Source: Clostridiales bacterium (GTDB lineage: Bacteria; Bacillota; Clostridia; Oscillospirales; Butyricicoccaceae). From it: a stretch of 10,667 bases of DNA. The stretch covers positions 1 to 10,667 of the forward strand of contig JANZZB010000017.1 in assembly GCA_026419635.1 (NCBI GenBank), in the 5' to 3' direction. The first letter of the stretch is position 1. Every line of letters starts with the position of its first letter. Shown piece after piece: positions 1 through 5,977 of the stretch. A program made the translations under genes and the position numbers. The notes beneath the pieces are model-generated. The model saw only the letters and a list, made by a program, of their open reading frames with translations, did not search any database and had not been told where the DNA came from.

Positions 1-692
1 GAAATATTACTGACGAACTCGATTCTGTGGGTAATACGACTGCCGCAATCGGCAAAGGATTTTCCATCGGATCAGCCGCACTTACCGCACTCGCATTGTT
101 TTCAAGCTATGCGCAGGCGGTCAAACTGTCTGCAGATGAAGTAAACTTATTAGATCCGATTGTTATTGCAGGATTATTTATCGGTGCGATGCTTGCCTAT
201 CTGTTCAGCGCTCTTTGCATTGAATCTGTTAGCCGAGCTGCACAGCAAATGATCAACGAGGTGCGTGAACAGTTTAAGAAATTTCCGGGAATTATGCAGG
301 GAACACAAACGCCTGACTATTCCAGATGCGTTGATATTTCAACAAAAGCTGCTTTAAAAGAAATGATTCTTCCGGGTGTTTTAGCAATTCTGTCTCCGAT
401 ACTCGTAGGGTTATTCTTAGGGAAAGCAGCTCTTGCAGGTCTTTTGGCGGGTGCAACCGTCTCCGGTGTATTACTTGCTATTTACATGGCAAATGCAGGC
501 GGAGCATGGGACAATGCCAAAAAATATATTGAGGGTGGAAATCATGGCGGTAAAGGAGGCAAAGCACATAAAGCCTCTGTAATCGGTGACACGGTCGGAG
601 ATCCGCTCAAAGACACAGCCGGACCGTCTATGAATATTCTTATTAAATTAATGAGCATTGTTGCTCTTGTTTTTGCTCCGCTCTTTATGTAA
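1..692 (+). CDS. hppA: Membrane-bound ion-pumping pyrophosphatase, C-terminal part (5' truncated by window edge)
   Basis: This enzyme couples hydrolysis of pyrophosphate to pumping of H+ or Na+ across the cytoplasmic membrane. The reading frame is already open at base 3, and 229 residues up to the TAA are visible, roughly the last third of a protein usually near 700 residues. Family hallmarks are the GNTTAAIGKG segment (bases 30-59) and the C-terminal run from GGAWDNAKKYIE through HKASVIGDTVGDPLKDTAGPS to NILIKLMS. About five hydrophobic membrane segments are visible. In this family Ala at the first variable position after GNTT (Lys in the K+-independent class) with a small residue three positions on marks the K+-dependent class; here they are Ala and Gly. 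Whether it pumps Na+ or H+ depends on residues upstream of the window. No terminator follows: the stop codon abuts the first copy of the 130-bp repeat. Confidence 0.96.
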   Translation, partial: NITDELDSVGNTTAAIGKGFSIGSAALTALALFSSYAQAVKLSADEVNLLDPIVIAGLFIGAMLAYLFSALCIESVSRAAQQMINEVREQFKKFPGIMQGTQTPDYSRCVDISTKAALKEMILPGVLAILSPILVGLFLGKAALAGLLAGATVSGVLLAIYMANAGGAWDNAKKYIEGGNHGGKGGKAHKASVIGDTVGDPLKDTAGPSMNILIKLMSIVALVFAPLFM

Positions 693-820
693 ATTTGGGT
701 TAAGCATATTGTCAAACTGAAAAATGTATGGTACGGTGGAGTAAAAGCAAAGGAGACGATGCAATGCGCTGGGTTACAGATAATGTCGGTCTTCAAAAAG
801 ATAAGGTTGTTTCCCTTTTC
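691..820 (+). repeat. Dispersed 130-bp repeat, copy 1 (promoter-leader cassette upstream of aroE)
   Basis: This stretch matches 3306-3436 in the same orientation, with roughly a dozen substitutions and one single-base indel (about 90% identity, counted by eye). Similarity starts at AAATTTGG, which overlaps the last bases of the hppA stop codon, and ends at the last sense codon of a 19-codon ORF. It holds, in order, a promoter-like pair, the Shine-Dalgarno sequence AAAGGAG and the small ORF. No terminal inverted repeats or transposase are visible, so it does not look like a MITE by structure. Confidence 0.9.
709..737 (+). promoter_or_regulatory. Putative promoter inside repeat copy 1
   Basis: TTGTCA (709-714) is separated by 17 bp from TACGGT (732-737). 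The -35 is a 5/6 match to TTGACA and the -10 is weak (3/6). Transcription would begin near 744, about 20 nt before the small ORF. The same layout in copy 2 with a better -10 supports it. A sporulation-type reading (GCATA, then TATGGTA about 18 bp on) is also possible, so the sigma factor is uncertain. Confidence 0.45.
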
Positions 821-823
821 TGA
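764..823 (+). CDS. Putative 19-residue small protein or leader peptide, copy 1
   Basis: The ORF begins ATG CGC TGG and ends TGA, giving a 19-residue peptide with the core MRWVTDNVGLQKDKVVS. AAAGGAG lies 8 nt upstream (749-755), a good translation signal. A near-identical ORF stands at 3380-3445. Within the ORF the two copies differ by six bases and no indels; two changes are synonymous (GGT/GGG, AAA/AAG) and V4I is conservative. The peptide is charged and amphipathic, with no signal peptide or membrane segment. It lies 61 nt upstream of aroE. I do not recognise a family. It could be a leader peptide, a free small protein, or the remnant 5' end of a longer gene carried along with its promoter. 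An overlapping ATG at 759 in another frame is only 3 nt from the Shine-Dalgarno and is less likely. Confidence 0.5.
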   Translation: MRWVTDNVGLQKDKVVSLF

Positions 824-836
824 CTTTTTTAATGAC

Positions 837-864
837 TTGACAGAATTAATGTAGAATATATTCT
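837..864 (+). promoter_or_regulatory. Possible aroE-proximal promoter
   Basis: A perfect TTGACA (837-842) is followed after 16 bp by TATTCT (859-864, 4/6); TATATT at 857 would leave only 14 bp. Transcription would start near 871, almost on the aroE Shine-Dalgarno (AGGAG, 872-876), which gives a very short leader. The perfect -35 is the only strong point. Confidence 0.35.
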
Positions 865-884
865 GCAGAAAAGGAGAAACAGTA

Positions 885-1727
885 ATGAAAGATTTTGTAA
901 CTTATGGACTGATTGGAGACCCGGTAAGGCACAGTTTTTCTCCGACTGTATTCAACACTTTTTTTGAATATTACGGAGAAAACGCGGCATTTATCACGAT
1001 CCTGATCAGAAAAGGTGAAATACCGAAGCTTTTTGATGAATATGTGGACACACTGGCTCTTGGCGGGTTTACCTGCACCATGCCTCAAAAAGAAGATATT
1101 ATTCCGTTTCTGGACGAATTAAGCGATGCTGCACGCGAGTGTCAATCGGTTAATGTCGTTTCGCTTCGCGATGGCAAGCGTTTCGGACATACGACAGACG
1201 GTCTTGGAAACCTTCGCTCATTTGAAGCAACCGGACGCAAAGCGAAAGATCAGAAGGTTGTGATTTATGGTGTCGGAGGAGCATGCAAATCCATTGCACA
1301 AGCCTATCGTGCAGCCGGTGCTGATGTTACGATTTTATCCAGAAATCCGGAAAAAGCAGAAGCTGTCGCGAAGTCCCTCGGCGGAATGAAAGGCGGCGAC
1401 TCAAGTAAGTTAAAATCATATTTGCCGGAATGTACACTTTATATCAACGGTTCCCCTCTCGGTATGAAGGGCAGCCCGGATTTTGAAGATTTTTCATTCC
1501 TTGATCTTCTTCCGAAAAACGCGTCTGTTTACGATTGCGTTTACAATCCGCGTGAGACATCTTTAATCAAAGAAGCTCGTTTGAGAGGACTTCATACGGT
1601 AGACGGATTGATGATGCTTCTGGCGCAAATGGGCGTCTTATTTGAAACGCTTACCGGTATAACTCCAGATGAAAAAATAACGGAAGTCGCCCTTAAAAAG
1701 GTAAGCGATATTCTGGCTGGCAAGTAA
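885..1727 (+). CDS. aroE: Shikimate dehydrogenase family protein (AroE/YdiB-like)
   Basis: The 280-residue product has the length and architecture of NADP-dependent shikimate dehydrogenases, which reduce 3-dehydroshikimate to shikimate in the cytoplasm. Visible motifs are the substrate-binding HSFSP (16-20, Ser17 and Ser19), the catalytic lysine in TMPQK (Lys69), SVN (88-90), the catalytic aspartate in GHTTDG (Asp105), the Rossmann glycine turn GVGGA (129-133), an NADP-type SRNPEK stretch (152-157), NGSPLGM (188-194) and the C-terminal DGLMMLLAQ (240-248). Two usually conserved asparagines, in NVTxPxK and GxNTD, are both Thr (63 and 103). This departs from textbook AroE and fits a divergent quinate/shikimate dehydrogenase paralog, so the substrate is less certain than the fold. 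The start is fixed by AAGGAG 8 nt upstream of ATG 885. No other shikimate-pathway gene adjoins it; a repeat-borne small ORF lies just upstream and a hairpin just downstream. Confidence 0.9.
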   Translation: MKDFVTYGLIGDPVRHSFSPTVFNTFFEYYGENAAFITILIRKGEIPKLFDEYVDTLALGGFTCTMPQKEDIIPFLDELSDAARECQSVNVVSLRDGKRFGHTTDGLGNLRSFEATGRKAKDQKVVIYGVGGACKSIAQAYRAAGADVTILSRNPEKAEAVAKSLGGMKGGDSSKLKSYLPECTLYINGSPLGMKGSPDFEDFSFLDLLPKNASVYDCVYNPRETSLIKEARLRGLHTVDGLMMLLAQMGVLFETLTGITPDEKITEVALKKVSDILAGK

Positions 1728-1737
1728 AAATATTTCG

Positions 1738-1775
1738 GCGGGCCGCTTGCCGATATAAGCGGCAGCCCGCAATTT
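1738..1775 (+). terminator. Hairpin, probable aroE terminator
   Basis: GCGGGC (1738-1743) and CGCTT (1744-1748) pair with AAGCG (1757-1761) and GCCCGC (1765-1770), with a 3-nt bulge GCA on the 3' side and an 8-nt loop. Only AATTT follows, so the U-tract is poor and termination may be partial. Confidence 0.6.
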
Positions 1776-1778
1776 GGT

Positions 1779-1816
1779 AAGCGTCTGAACCTATAAGGTT
1801 CATATTGGGAACGCTT
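1779..1816 (+). promoter_or_regulatory. Second, interrupted hairpin in the 5' leader of the first DUF1349 gene
   Basis: An outer stem AAGCGT (1779-1784) with ACGCTT (1811-1816) encloses an inner stem TGAACC (1786-1791) with GGTTCA (1797-1802) and a TATAA loop. The structure ends 11 nt before the Shine-Dalgarno (1828-1834). No U-tract follows, so it is not a standard terminator. It could be a leader structure that affects translation, or a protein-binding palindrome. No known riboswitch class is recognisable. Confidence 0.45.
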
Positions 1817-1841
1817 GCATTGCGGTATAAGGAGCTTTCAT

Positions 1842-2471
1842 ATGGAGAACAACATTATCAAGACGTTTACTCAGGATGACCTGAAAGATTTTCACTGGAT
1901 GATAAACCCGATTTCCTACAGAGTTGCAGACGGTGCTTTGTATGTCACTCCTGAAGGACAGTCCGACCTCTTTTTCAGCCCGCTTGAGCCGCGCGACCGG
2001 TTTAATGCCGCGGTTCTTACGAAGAAAGTAAAAGGCAATTTTATTGCGGTTATTAATACAGAGCCTGACTTCGATGGACGTGCAAATGCAGCTGGACTTT
2101 TTGGATATCTAGACAAGGATCATTGGGCAAAGCTTTGCTTTGAACGCACCGGTCCCGGGGCAATCGGCGCCTGCGCTCTGTGCACGACGAAATATCGCTC
2201 GGATGATTCCAACGCGGAGACGCTTCGAGACAACCCGAAGAGCCTTTGGATGAAGTATTGCAGATTTGAAGACGCATTCTCCATGTTTTACTCTTTAGAC
2301 GGTGAGAATTATACTTTTATCCGTAAATATGCTCTGCCCGGATTCTCAGACGAAATGGAAGTGGGAATTTTTGCTCAGTGCCCAGACTGCGGTCCGAAAG
2401 AGCACAAAATAAATTTCTTATCCATTAAACCTGTTGATAAAGTCAACATCCGTACGGGTATCGAAGAATAA
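1842..2471 (+). CDS. DUF1349 (concanavalin A-like) protein, paralog A
   Basis: A 209-residue soluble protein with no signal peptide. It matches the DUF1349 group of concanavalin A-like beta-sandwich proteins (COG3506-type) in its pattern: RFNAAVLTKKVKGNF, then DHWAKLCFER, a short variable loop, YRSDD, LWMKYCR, and FSMFYSLDGENYTFIRKY before a final strand with VGIFAQ. Members bind or act on unknown, possibly carbohydrate, ligands; no biochemical function can be assigned from sequence. ATG 1842 is preferred over the in-frame ATG 1815 because TAAGGAG (1828-1834) sits 7 nt before it and the paralog begins with the same MEN. It is about 60% identical by eye to the next gene over the first 100 residues, which indicates local duplication. 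A strong terminator separates the two, so they are probably separate transcription units. Confidence 0.82.
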   Translation: MENNIIKTFTQDDLKDFHWMINPISYRVADGALYVTPEGQSDLFFSPLEPRDRFNAAVLTKKVKGNFIAVINTEPDFDGRANAAGLFGYLDKDHWAKLCFERTGPGAIGACALCTTKYRSDDSNAETLRDNPKSLWMKYCRFEDAFSMFYSLDGENYTFIRKYALPGFSDEMEVGIFAQCPDCGPKEHKINFLSIKPVDKVNIRTGIEE

Positions 2472-2490
2472 TTAAAAAAAGAACTTATGA

Positions 2491-2520
2491 AACGCGGCGA
2501 TTTTTAGCCGCGTTTTTTTT
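2491..2520 (+). terminator. Rho-independent terminator after DUF1349 paralog A
   Basis: AACGCGGC (2491-2498) pairs perfectly with GCCGCGTT (2507-2514) around an 8-nt loop and runs into eight Ts (2513-2520). This is a textbook intrinsic terminator. Confidence 0.93.
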
Positions 2521-2592
2521 ATTTTACTTTACTAAATATCAAATATTAAAAATATTATAAATCAGAAAACAATAAAAAAAGGGGAGAGCAGT

Positions 2593-3228
2593 ATGGAAAA
2601 TCTTATCGAAACATTTACCCAAAATAATTTGGATGGATTTCGCTGGCTTGTTGAGCCGATTTGCTACTCAGTAAGAAATAATGCTCTTTATATTACTCCT
2701 CAAGGCCATTCCGATTTCTTCTATAGTACAGTTGAACCATGGGATCGTTTTAACGCGGCAGCCTTAGTCAGAAAAGTAAAAGGAAATTTCGTGGCTATAG
2801 CGAATGTAGAGCCCAATTTCAGCGCACGGGCAAATGCAGCAGGCATATTCGGCTTTATTAATATGAATCATTGGTCAAAATTGGGTTTTGAAAGAACGTC
2901 GCCCAAAACACCTCCTCCTATCGGACCAATTACGATGGTAACCAACTTTTATCGTTCGGACGACGCAACCGGTGAAACGCTTAGAAATAATCCAAAAACA
3001 CTATGGCTTAAATATGTTAGAAACAATGATTCGTTTGCCATGTTTTATTCGGAGAATGGCGAAAATTATACATATCTTCGTAAATATGCGGTTCCGGATG
3101 CTCCTGACTTAATAGAGGTTGGACTTTTTGCTCAGAACCCAGATATTGATCCGGTTGAGCATAAGATAAATTACTTCTCAATAAAGTCGGTCAAAAAGGT
3201 GAACGTCCGTACAGGTTTGGAAGAATAG
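2593..3228 (+). CDS. DUF1349 (concanavalin A-like) protein, paralog B
   Basis: This 211-residue protein is a tandem paralog of the upstream gene, sharing blocks such as DRFNAA, KVKGNF, RANAAG, YRSDD, GENYT, EHKIN and the C-terminal NVRTG(I/L)EE. The copies differ most in the loop between the FERT block and YRSDD, where B carries a longer proline-rich insert (KTPPPIGP). That suggests ligand or partner divergence. The gene looks more AT-rich than paralog A, consistent with an old duplication or separate acquisition. The start is set by AAGGGGAG 6-7 nt before ATG 2593. The 70-bp AT-rich leader (2521-2592) presumably holds the promoter, but I cannot place -35 and -10 boxes with confidence. No enzymatic residues can be named; the function is unknown. 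Confidence 0.82.
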   Translation: MENLIETFTQNNLDGFRWLVEPICYSVRNNALYITPQGHSDFFYSTVEPWDRFNAAALVRKVKGNFVAIANVEPNFSARANAAGIFGFINMNHWSKLGFERTSPKTPPPIGPITMVTNFYRSDDATGETLRNNPKTLWLKYVRNNDSFAMFYSENGENYTYLRKYAVPDAPDLIEVGLFAQNPDIDPVEHKINYFSIKSVKKVNVRTGLEE

Positions 3229-3278
3229 GGTTAAAATAGTAGTGTAACATCTTGTCACTTTTTGAAATAAAATTTACG

Positions 3279-3295
3279 TATACTAAATAAGTATA
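3279..3295. repeat. Perfect AT-rich inverted repeat between DUF1349-B and repeat copy 2
   Basis: TATACT (3279-3284) and AGTATA (3290-3295) are exact inverted repeats around AAATA, followed by a T-rich run (3296-3303). It could be a weak terminator for the DUF1349 gene or an operator. The stem is all but one A-T pair per arm, so termination efficiency would be low. Confidence 0.35.
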
Positions 3296-3305
3296 TATTT
3301 TTTAA

Positions 3306-3436
3306 AAATTTGGTTTAAGCATATTGTCAAACTGAAAAATGTATGATACAGTGAAGAAAAAGGCAAAGGAGACGATGCTATGCGCTGGATTACAGATACT
3401 GTCGGGCTTCAAAAGGATAAGGTTGTTTCCACTTTC
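3306..3436 (+). repeat. Dispersed 130-bp repeat, copy 2 (promoter-leader cassette upstream of the GRE gene)
   Basis: This is the second copy of the element at 691-820, in direct orientation 2.6 kb away, with the same order of promoter-like boxes, AAAGGAG and small ORF. The unit boundary matches copy 1 on both sides: AAATTTGG on the left and the TTC codon of the small ORF on the right, beyond which the copies are unrelated. Both copies sit immediately 5' of a metabolic gene, so the arrangement is not random intergenic placement. Confidence 0.9.
3324..3352 (+). promoter_or_regulatory. Putative promoter inside repeat copy 2
   Basis: TTGTCA (3324-3329), a 17-bp spacer, then TACAGT (3347-3352, 4/6). 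The -35 is identical to copy 1 and the spacing is the same. It would begin transcription near 3359, about 20 nt before the small ORF, and is the best candidate promoter for the GRE gene. Confidence 0.5.
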
Positions 3437-3445
3437 TATAATTAA
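3380..3445 (+). CDS. Putative 21-residue small protein or leader peptide, copy 2
   Basis: The ATG lies 8 nt after AAAGGAG (3365-3371) and the frame stops at TAA 3443-3445. The core MRWITDTVGLQKDKVVS matches the copy before aroE, with V4I and N7T. The two peptides diverge only in the last few residues, where this one is two residues longer. The stop codon lies in an AT-rich inverted repeat (TATAATT, AA, AATTATA, 3437-3452). The GRE start is 28 nt downstream, close enough for ribosomes terminating here to influence GRE translation. Family unknown; a leader peptide, a small functional protein and a promoter-linked gene remnant are all possible. Confidence 0.5.
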   Translation: MRWITDTVGLQKDKVVSTFYN

Positions 3446-3473
3446 AATTATAAGATAAATGGAGGAAATGACC

Positions 3474-5843
3474 ATGTCAAAAGAAAGACTCGATAGACTT
3501 AACGATAAACTGAGAAAAGCAACAATCCGTATTGATACGGATCGTGCGAAACTCGCAACGGAAGCATATCACAAATTCCCGAACTTTACCCCGGTAATGC
3601 AGAGAGCAAAGGTTTTCGAATATATCCTTGACAATATGAAAATTAACATTCGTGACGACGAACTGATTGTCGGCAGCCAAGCGGTCGGCATTCGAGGCGT
3701 ACCGATATTTCCGGAATTCGGCGCAAAATGGATCATCGACGAGATGGATAAGTTCAATACCCGTGGAACCGATCCTATCGTCGTTACCGACGAAGACAAG
3801 GCGGAACTTCTTCCAGTCCTTGAAAGCTGGGGAGAAAGCTCCTTTGACATGAAAGCAAAAAAAGCGATTGATCCCTATACGTTAAAGGCAGAAAAATGCG
3901 GCATTCTTTCCGTTGGCGGGCGCACCACCGGTATGGGCCATATTTCCCCGCTTTATCGCCACATTCTGCCAATTGGACTTGACGGCGTTATCAAGGAAGC
4001 GGAAGCGAAGCTTTCGGGCTTTAAGGCAAAAACGCCAGCCGATATCAAAAAATTCGACTTCTGGAAAGCAAGCATTCTTTCCAATAAAGCCGTGATCCGT
4101 TTTGCTGAGCGCTATTCAAAGCTTGCAGCCGAAATGGCAAAAACAGAAAAAGACTTAAAACGCCGCGAAGAGCTTTTGAAAATTTCGGAAGTTTGTGCGT
4201 ACGTTCCGAAAAATGAACCGAGAAACTTTTGGGAAGCGATACAGTTCACTTGGTTTATCCACCTTACGATACAGATCGAAGACAACGGCCATAGCATCGC
4301 TTTCGGCCGTCTTGACCAGAACCTCTATCCGTATTACAAAAAAGACGTCGTTGATGGCACCACCAGCCAGGAAGATGCCGATGAGCTTTTAGCTTGTATG
4401 TACATTAAGGCTACAGAGAACATCAAACTGCGCGATGCGTTTGATTCGCTTGCTTTTGCTGGATATCCTTTATGGCAGCAGATGGCGATCGGCGGACAGA
4501 AGCCGGACGGCACCGATGCGACAAACGAACTCACGTTTGCCTGCTTCCGTGCGTGGGAGCTTGTTCATACGACCCAACCGTCCATGTCGTTCCGTGTGCA
4601 TGACAATACTCCGGAAGATATCATGAAGGTTGCGCTGAGCTATACCCAGAGAGGCTACGCGATCCCGGCGTTTTATAACGACAATTTGGTCACTCGCCTT
4701 ATTATGAACAAAGGCGCTACCATCGAAGATGCGCGCGACTGGACAGTGCATGGCTGCGTTGAGCCTTATGTCCAGGGACTGTCTGACGGTCGTCCGAATG
4801 TCGGGTATGTCAATGTTGCCAAATGTATCCAGCTTGTCTTGAACAACGGATACGACCCGGACGCAAAATGCGAATTGGGTCTTAAGACAGGCGAGCTTTC
4901 CTCCTTCAAATCAATTGACGACATCGAAAATGCGTTTCACAAGCAAATGAGGCATTTTATCGAGAAGATGTGCAACGACTATACGATAGTCTGCGCTATG
5001 CATGGCGAATATGTTCCGAAAGCGTTTGCGTCCTGCCTGGTCGGTGACTGCCTTGAGCAAGGAAAAACGCTCGAAGAGGGCGGAGCAAGATATAATAGCT
5101 CAGGCGTATTCATTGTTGCACTCGCAAATGCCGCCGACTCACTCGAAGCTCTCGATCAAATCGTATTCCGCGACAAGATGCTGACGCTTGAGCAGTTCAA
5201 CGAGATCCTTCTCAATAACTTTGAGGGTCAGGAACGCTTAAGAAACATTATCCTGAATAAAGTGCCGAAATACGGCAACGACAATCCCCACGTTGATGCA
5301 TTTGCAAACCGTATGATCCGCGAATACAACGAGGAGATGAGGAAATACCGCGACAGCCGCGGCGGAACGTACGAAAACTGCATTCTGTCGACTTCTTTCA
5401 ACGTCCTTCAGGGACTCACGCTTGGAGCTACGGCGGACGGAAGGCTTGCAAAAGAACCCGTATCCGACAACGCATCTCCGATGGTCGGACGCGATACGAC
5501 CAGCCCGACGGCGGTCATCAAGTCGGTAGCTTCCATTGGCCAAGGCGATATCAACAACGGAACGCTTTTCAATATCAAGTTTGACCCGAACGTCATCAAG
5601 GGCGAGCAGGGCATGAAGGTGCTGGAAAACATCATCCGTTCCTATTTTGCCATGGATGGCGAGCATATCCAAATTAACGTCGTTGACGCGGAAACGCTGC
5701 ATGAAGCACAGAAGCATCCGGAAGATTACGGGAACCTTCTCGTCCGCGTTGCGGGCTATTCTGCTTACTTCATTGAGCTTGACCATGCCGTGCAGGAAAA
5801 TATTATCAACCGTACCGCGCACACCAATACTGGATGCTGCTAA
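3474..5843 (+). CDS. Glycyl radical enzyme, dehydratase/lyase class (PFL-like), substrate unknown
   Basis: The 789-residue product is a complete pyruvate formate-lyase-like glycyl radical enzyme. The radical-site motif RVAGYSAYF places the radical glycine at Gly761. The thiyl-radical cysteine is Cys428 in HGCVEPY, with the general-base Glu430 typical of glycerol/propanediol dehydratase, choline TMA-lyase, HypD and related C-x-E enzymes rather than PFL (Cys-Cys). His156 lies in GMGHISPLYR. Segments such as FGRLDQNLYPYY and LTLGATADGR support the fold. It acts in the cytoplasm under strict anoxia. The start at 3474 follows GGAGGAA by 6 nt; the in-frame ATG 3459 lies on the Shine-Dalgarno itself. 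The residues after Cys428 (YVQGLSDG) do not match the subfamilies I remember, so I do not name a substrate. The protein ends TNTGCC, an unusual double-cysteine tail. No radical-SAM activase gene lies in the window, so activation must come from elsewhere. Confidence 0.95.
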   Translation: MSKERLDRLNDKLRKATIRIDTDRAKLATEAYHKFPNFTPVMQRAKVFEYILDNMKINIRDDELIVGSQAVGIRGVPIFPEFGAKWIIDEMDKFNTRGTDPIVVTDEDKAELLPVLESWGESSFDMKAKKAIDPYTLKAEKCGILSVGGRTTGMGHISPLYRHILPIGLDGVIKEAEAKLSGFKAKTPADIKKFDFWKASILSNKAVIRFAERYSKLAAEMAKTEKDLKRREELLKISEVCAYVPKNEPRNFWEAIQFTWFIHLTIQIEDNGHSIAFGRLDQNLYPYYKKDVVDGTTSQEDADELLACMYIKATENIKLRDAFDSLAFAGYPLWQQMAIGGQKPDGTDATNELTFACFRAWELVHTTQPSMSFRVHDNTPEDIMKVALSYTQRGYAIPAFYNDNLVTRLIMNKGATIEDARDWTVHGCVEPYVQGLSDGRPNVGYVNVAKCIQLVLNNGYDPDAKCELGLKTGELSSFKSIDDIENAFHKQMRHFIEKMCNDYTIVCAMHGEYVPKAFASCLVGDCLEQGKTLEEGGARYNSSGVFIVALANAADSLEALDQIVFRDKMLTLEQFNEILLNNFEGQERLRNIILNKVPKYGNDNPHVDAFANRMIREYNEEMRKYRDSRGGTYENCILSTSFNVLQGLTLGATADGRLAKEPVSDNASPMVGRDTTSPTAVIKSVASIGQGDINNGTLFNIKFDPNVIKGEQGMKVLENIIRSYFAMDGEHIQINVVDAETLHEAQKHPEDYGNLLVRVAGYSAYFIELDHAVQENIINRTAHTNTGCC

Positions 5844-5903
5844 TATAGTCTAAAGTAAAACATTACCGTGTAACGTTTTAAGAAGCACAATTACTCTTAA
5901 TAC

Positions 5904-5937
5904 AAATCCCACAGCCTTAAAAAGGCTGTGGGATTTT
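5904..5937 (+). terminator. Terminator of the GRE gene
   Basis: A perfect 15-bp stem (AAATCCCACAGCCTT, 5904-5918, with 5922-5936) has a 3-nt loop and ends in TTTT. It is strong, and may also act on the opposite strand because an A-rich run flanks its left side. Confidence 0.9.
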
Positions 5938-5977
5938 AGATTTGTAAATAAATCTTAGTATGCCTAGGTACACGCAA

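Noticed and set aside
542..796. An 84-codon minus-strand frame across the hppA end and repeat copy 1
   Set aside because: It overlaps clear HppA coding sequence and the repeat, and its protein shows no family features.
691..885. A known riboswitch (c-di-GMP, glycine or similar) as the explanation for the repeated leader
   Set aside because: No conserved core of a riboswitch class that I can recognise is present, and the repeated part is dominated by promoter boxes and a short ORF rather than paired stems.
3262..3284. TTGAAA with TATACT as a promoter upstream of repeat copy 2
   Set aside because: The spacing is 11 bp, too short for a SigA promoter; the alternative TTGTCA at 3252 leaves 21 bp, too long.
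5238..5822. A 194-codon open frame on the minus strand, antisense to the 3' end of the glycyl radical enzyme gene
   Set aside because: It lies wholly inside a strongly conserved coding region, has no recognisable motif or good Shine-Dalgarno, and is explained by the codon bias of the sense gene.
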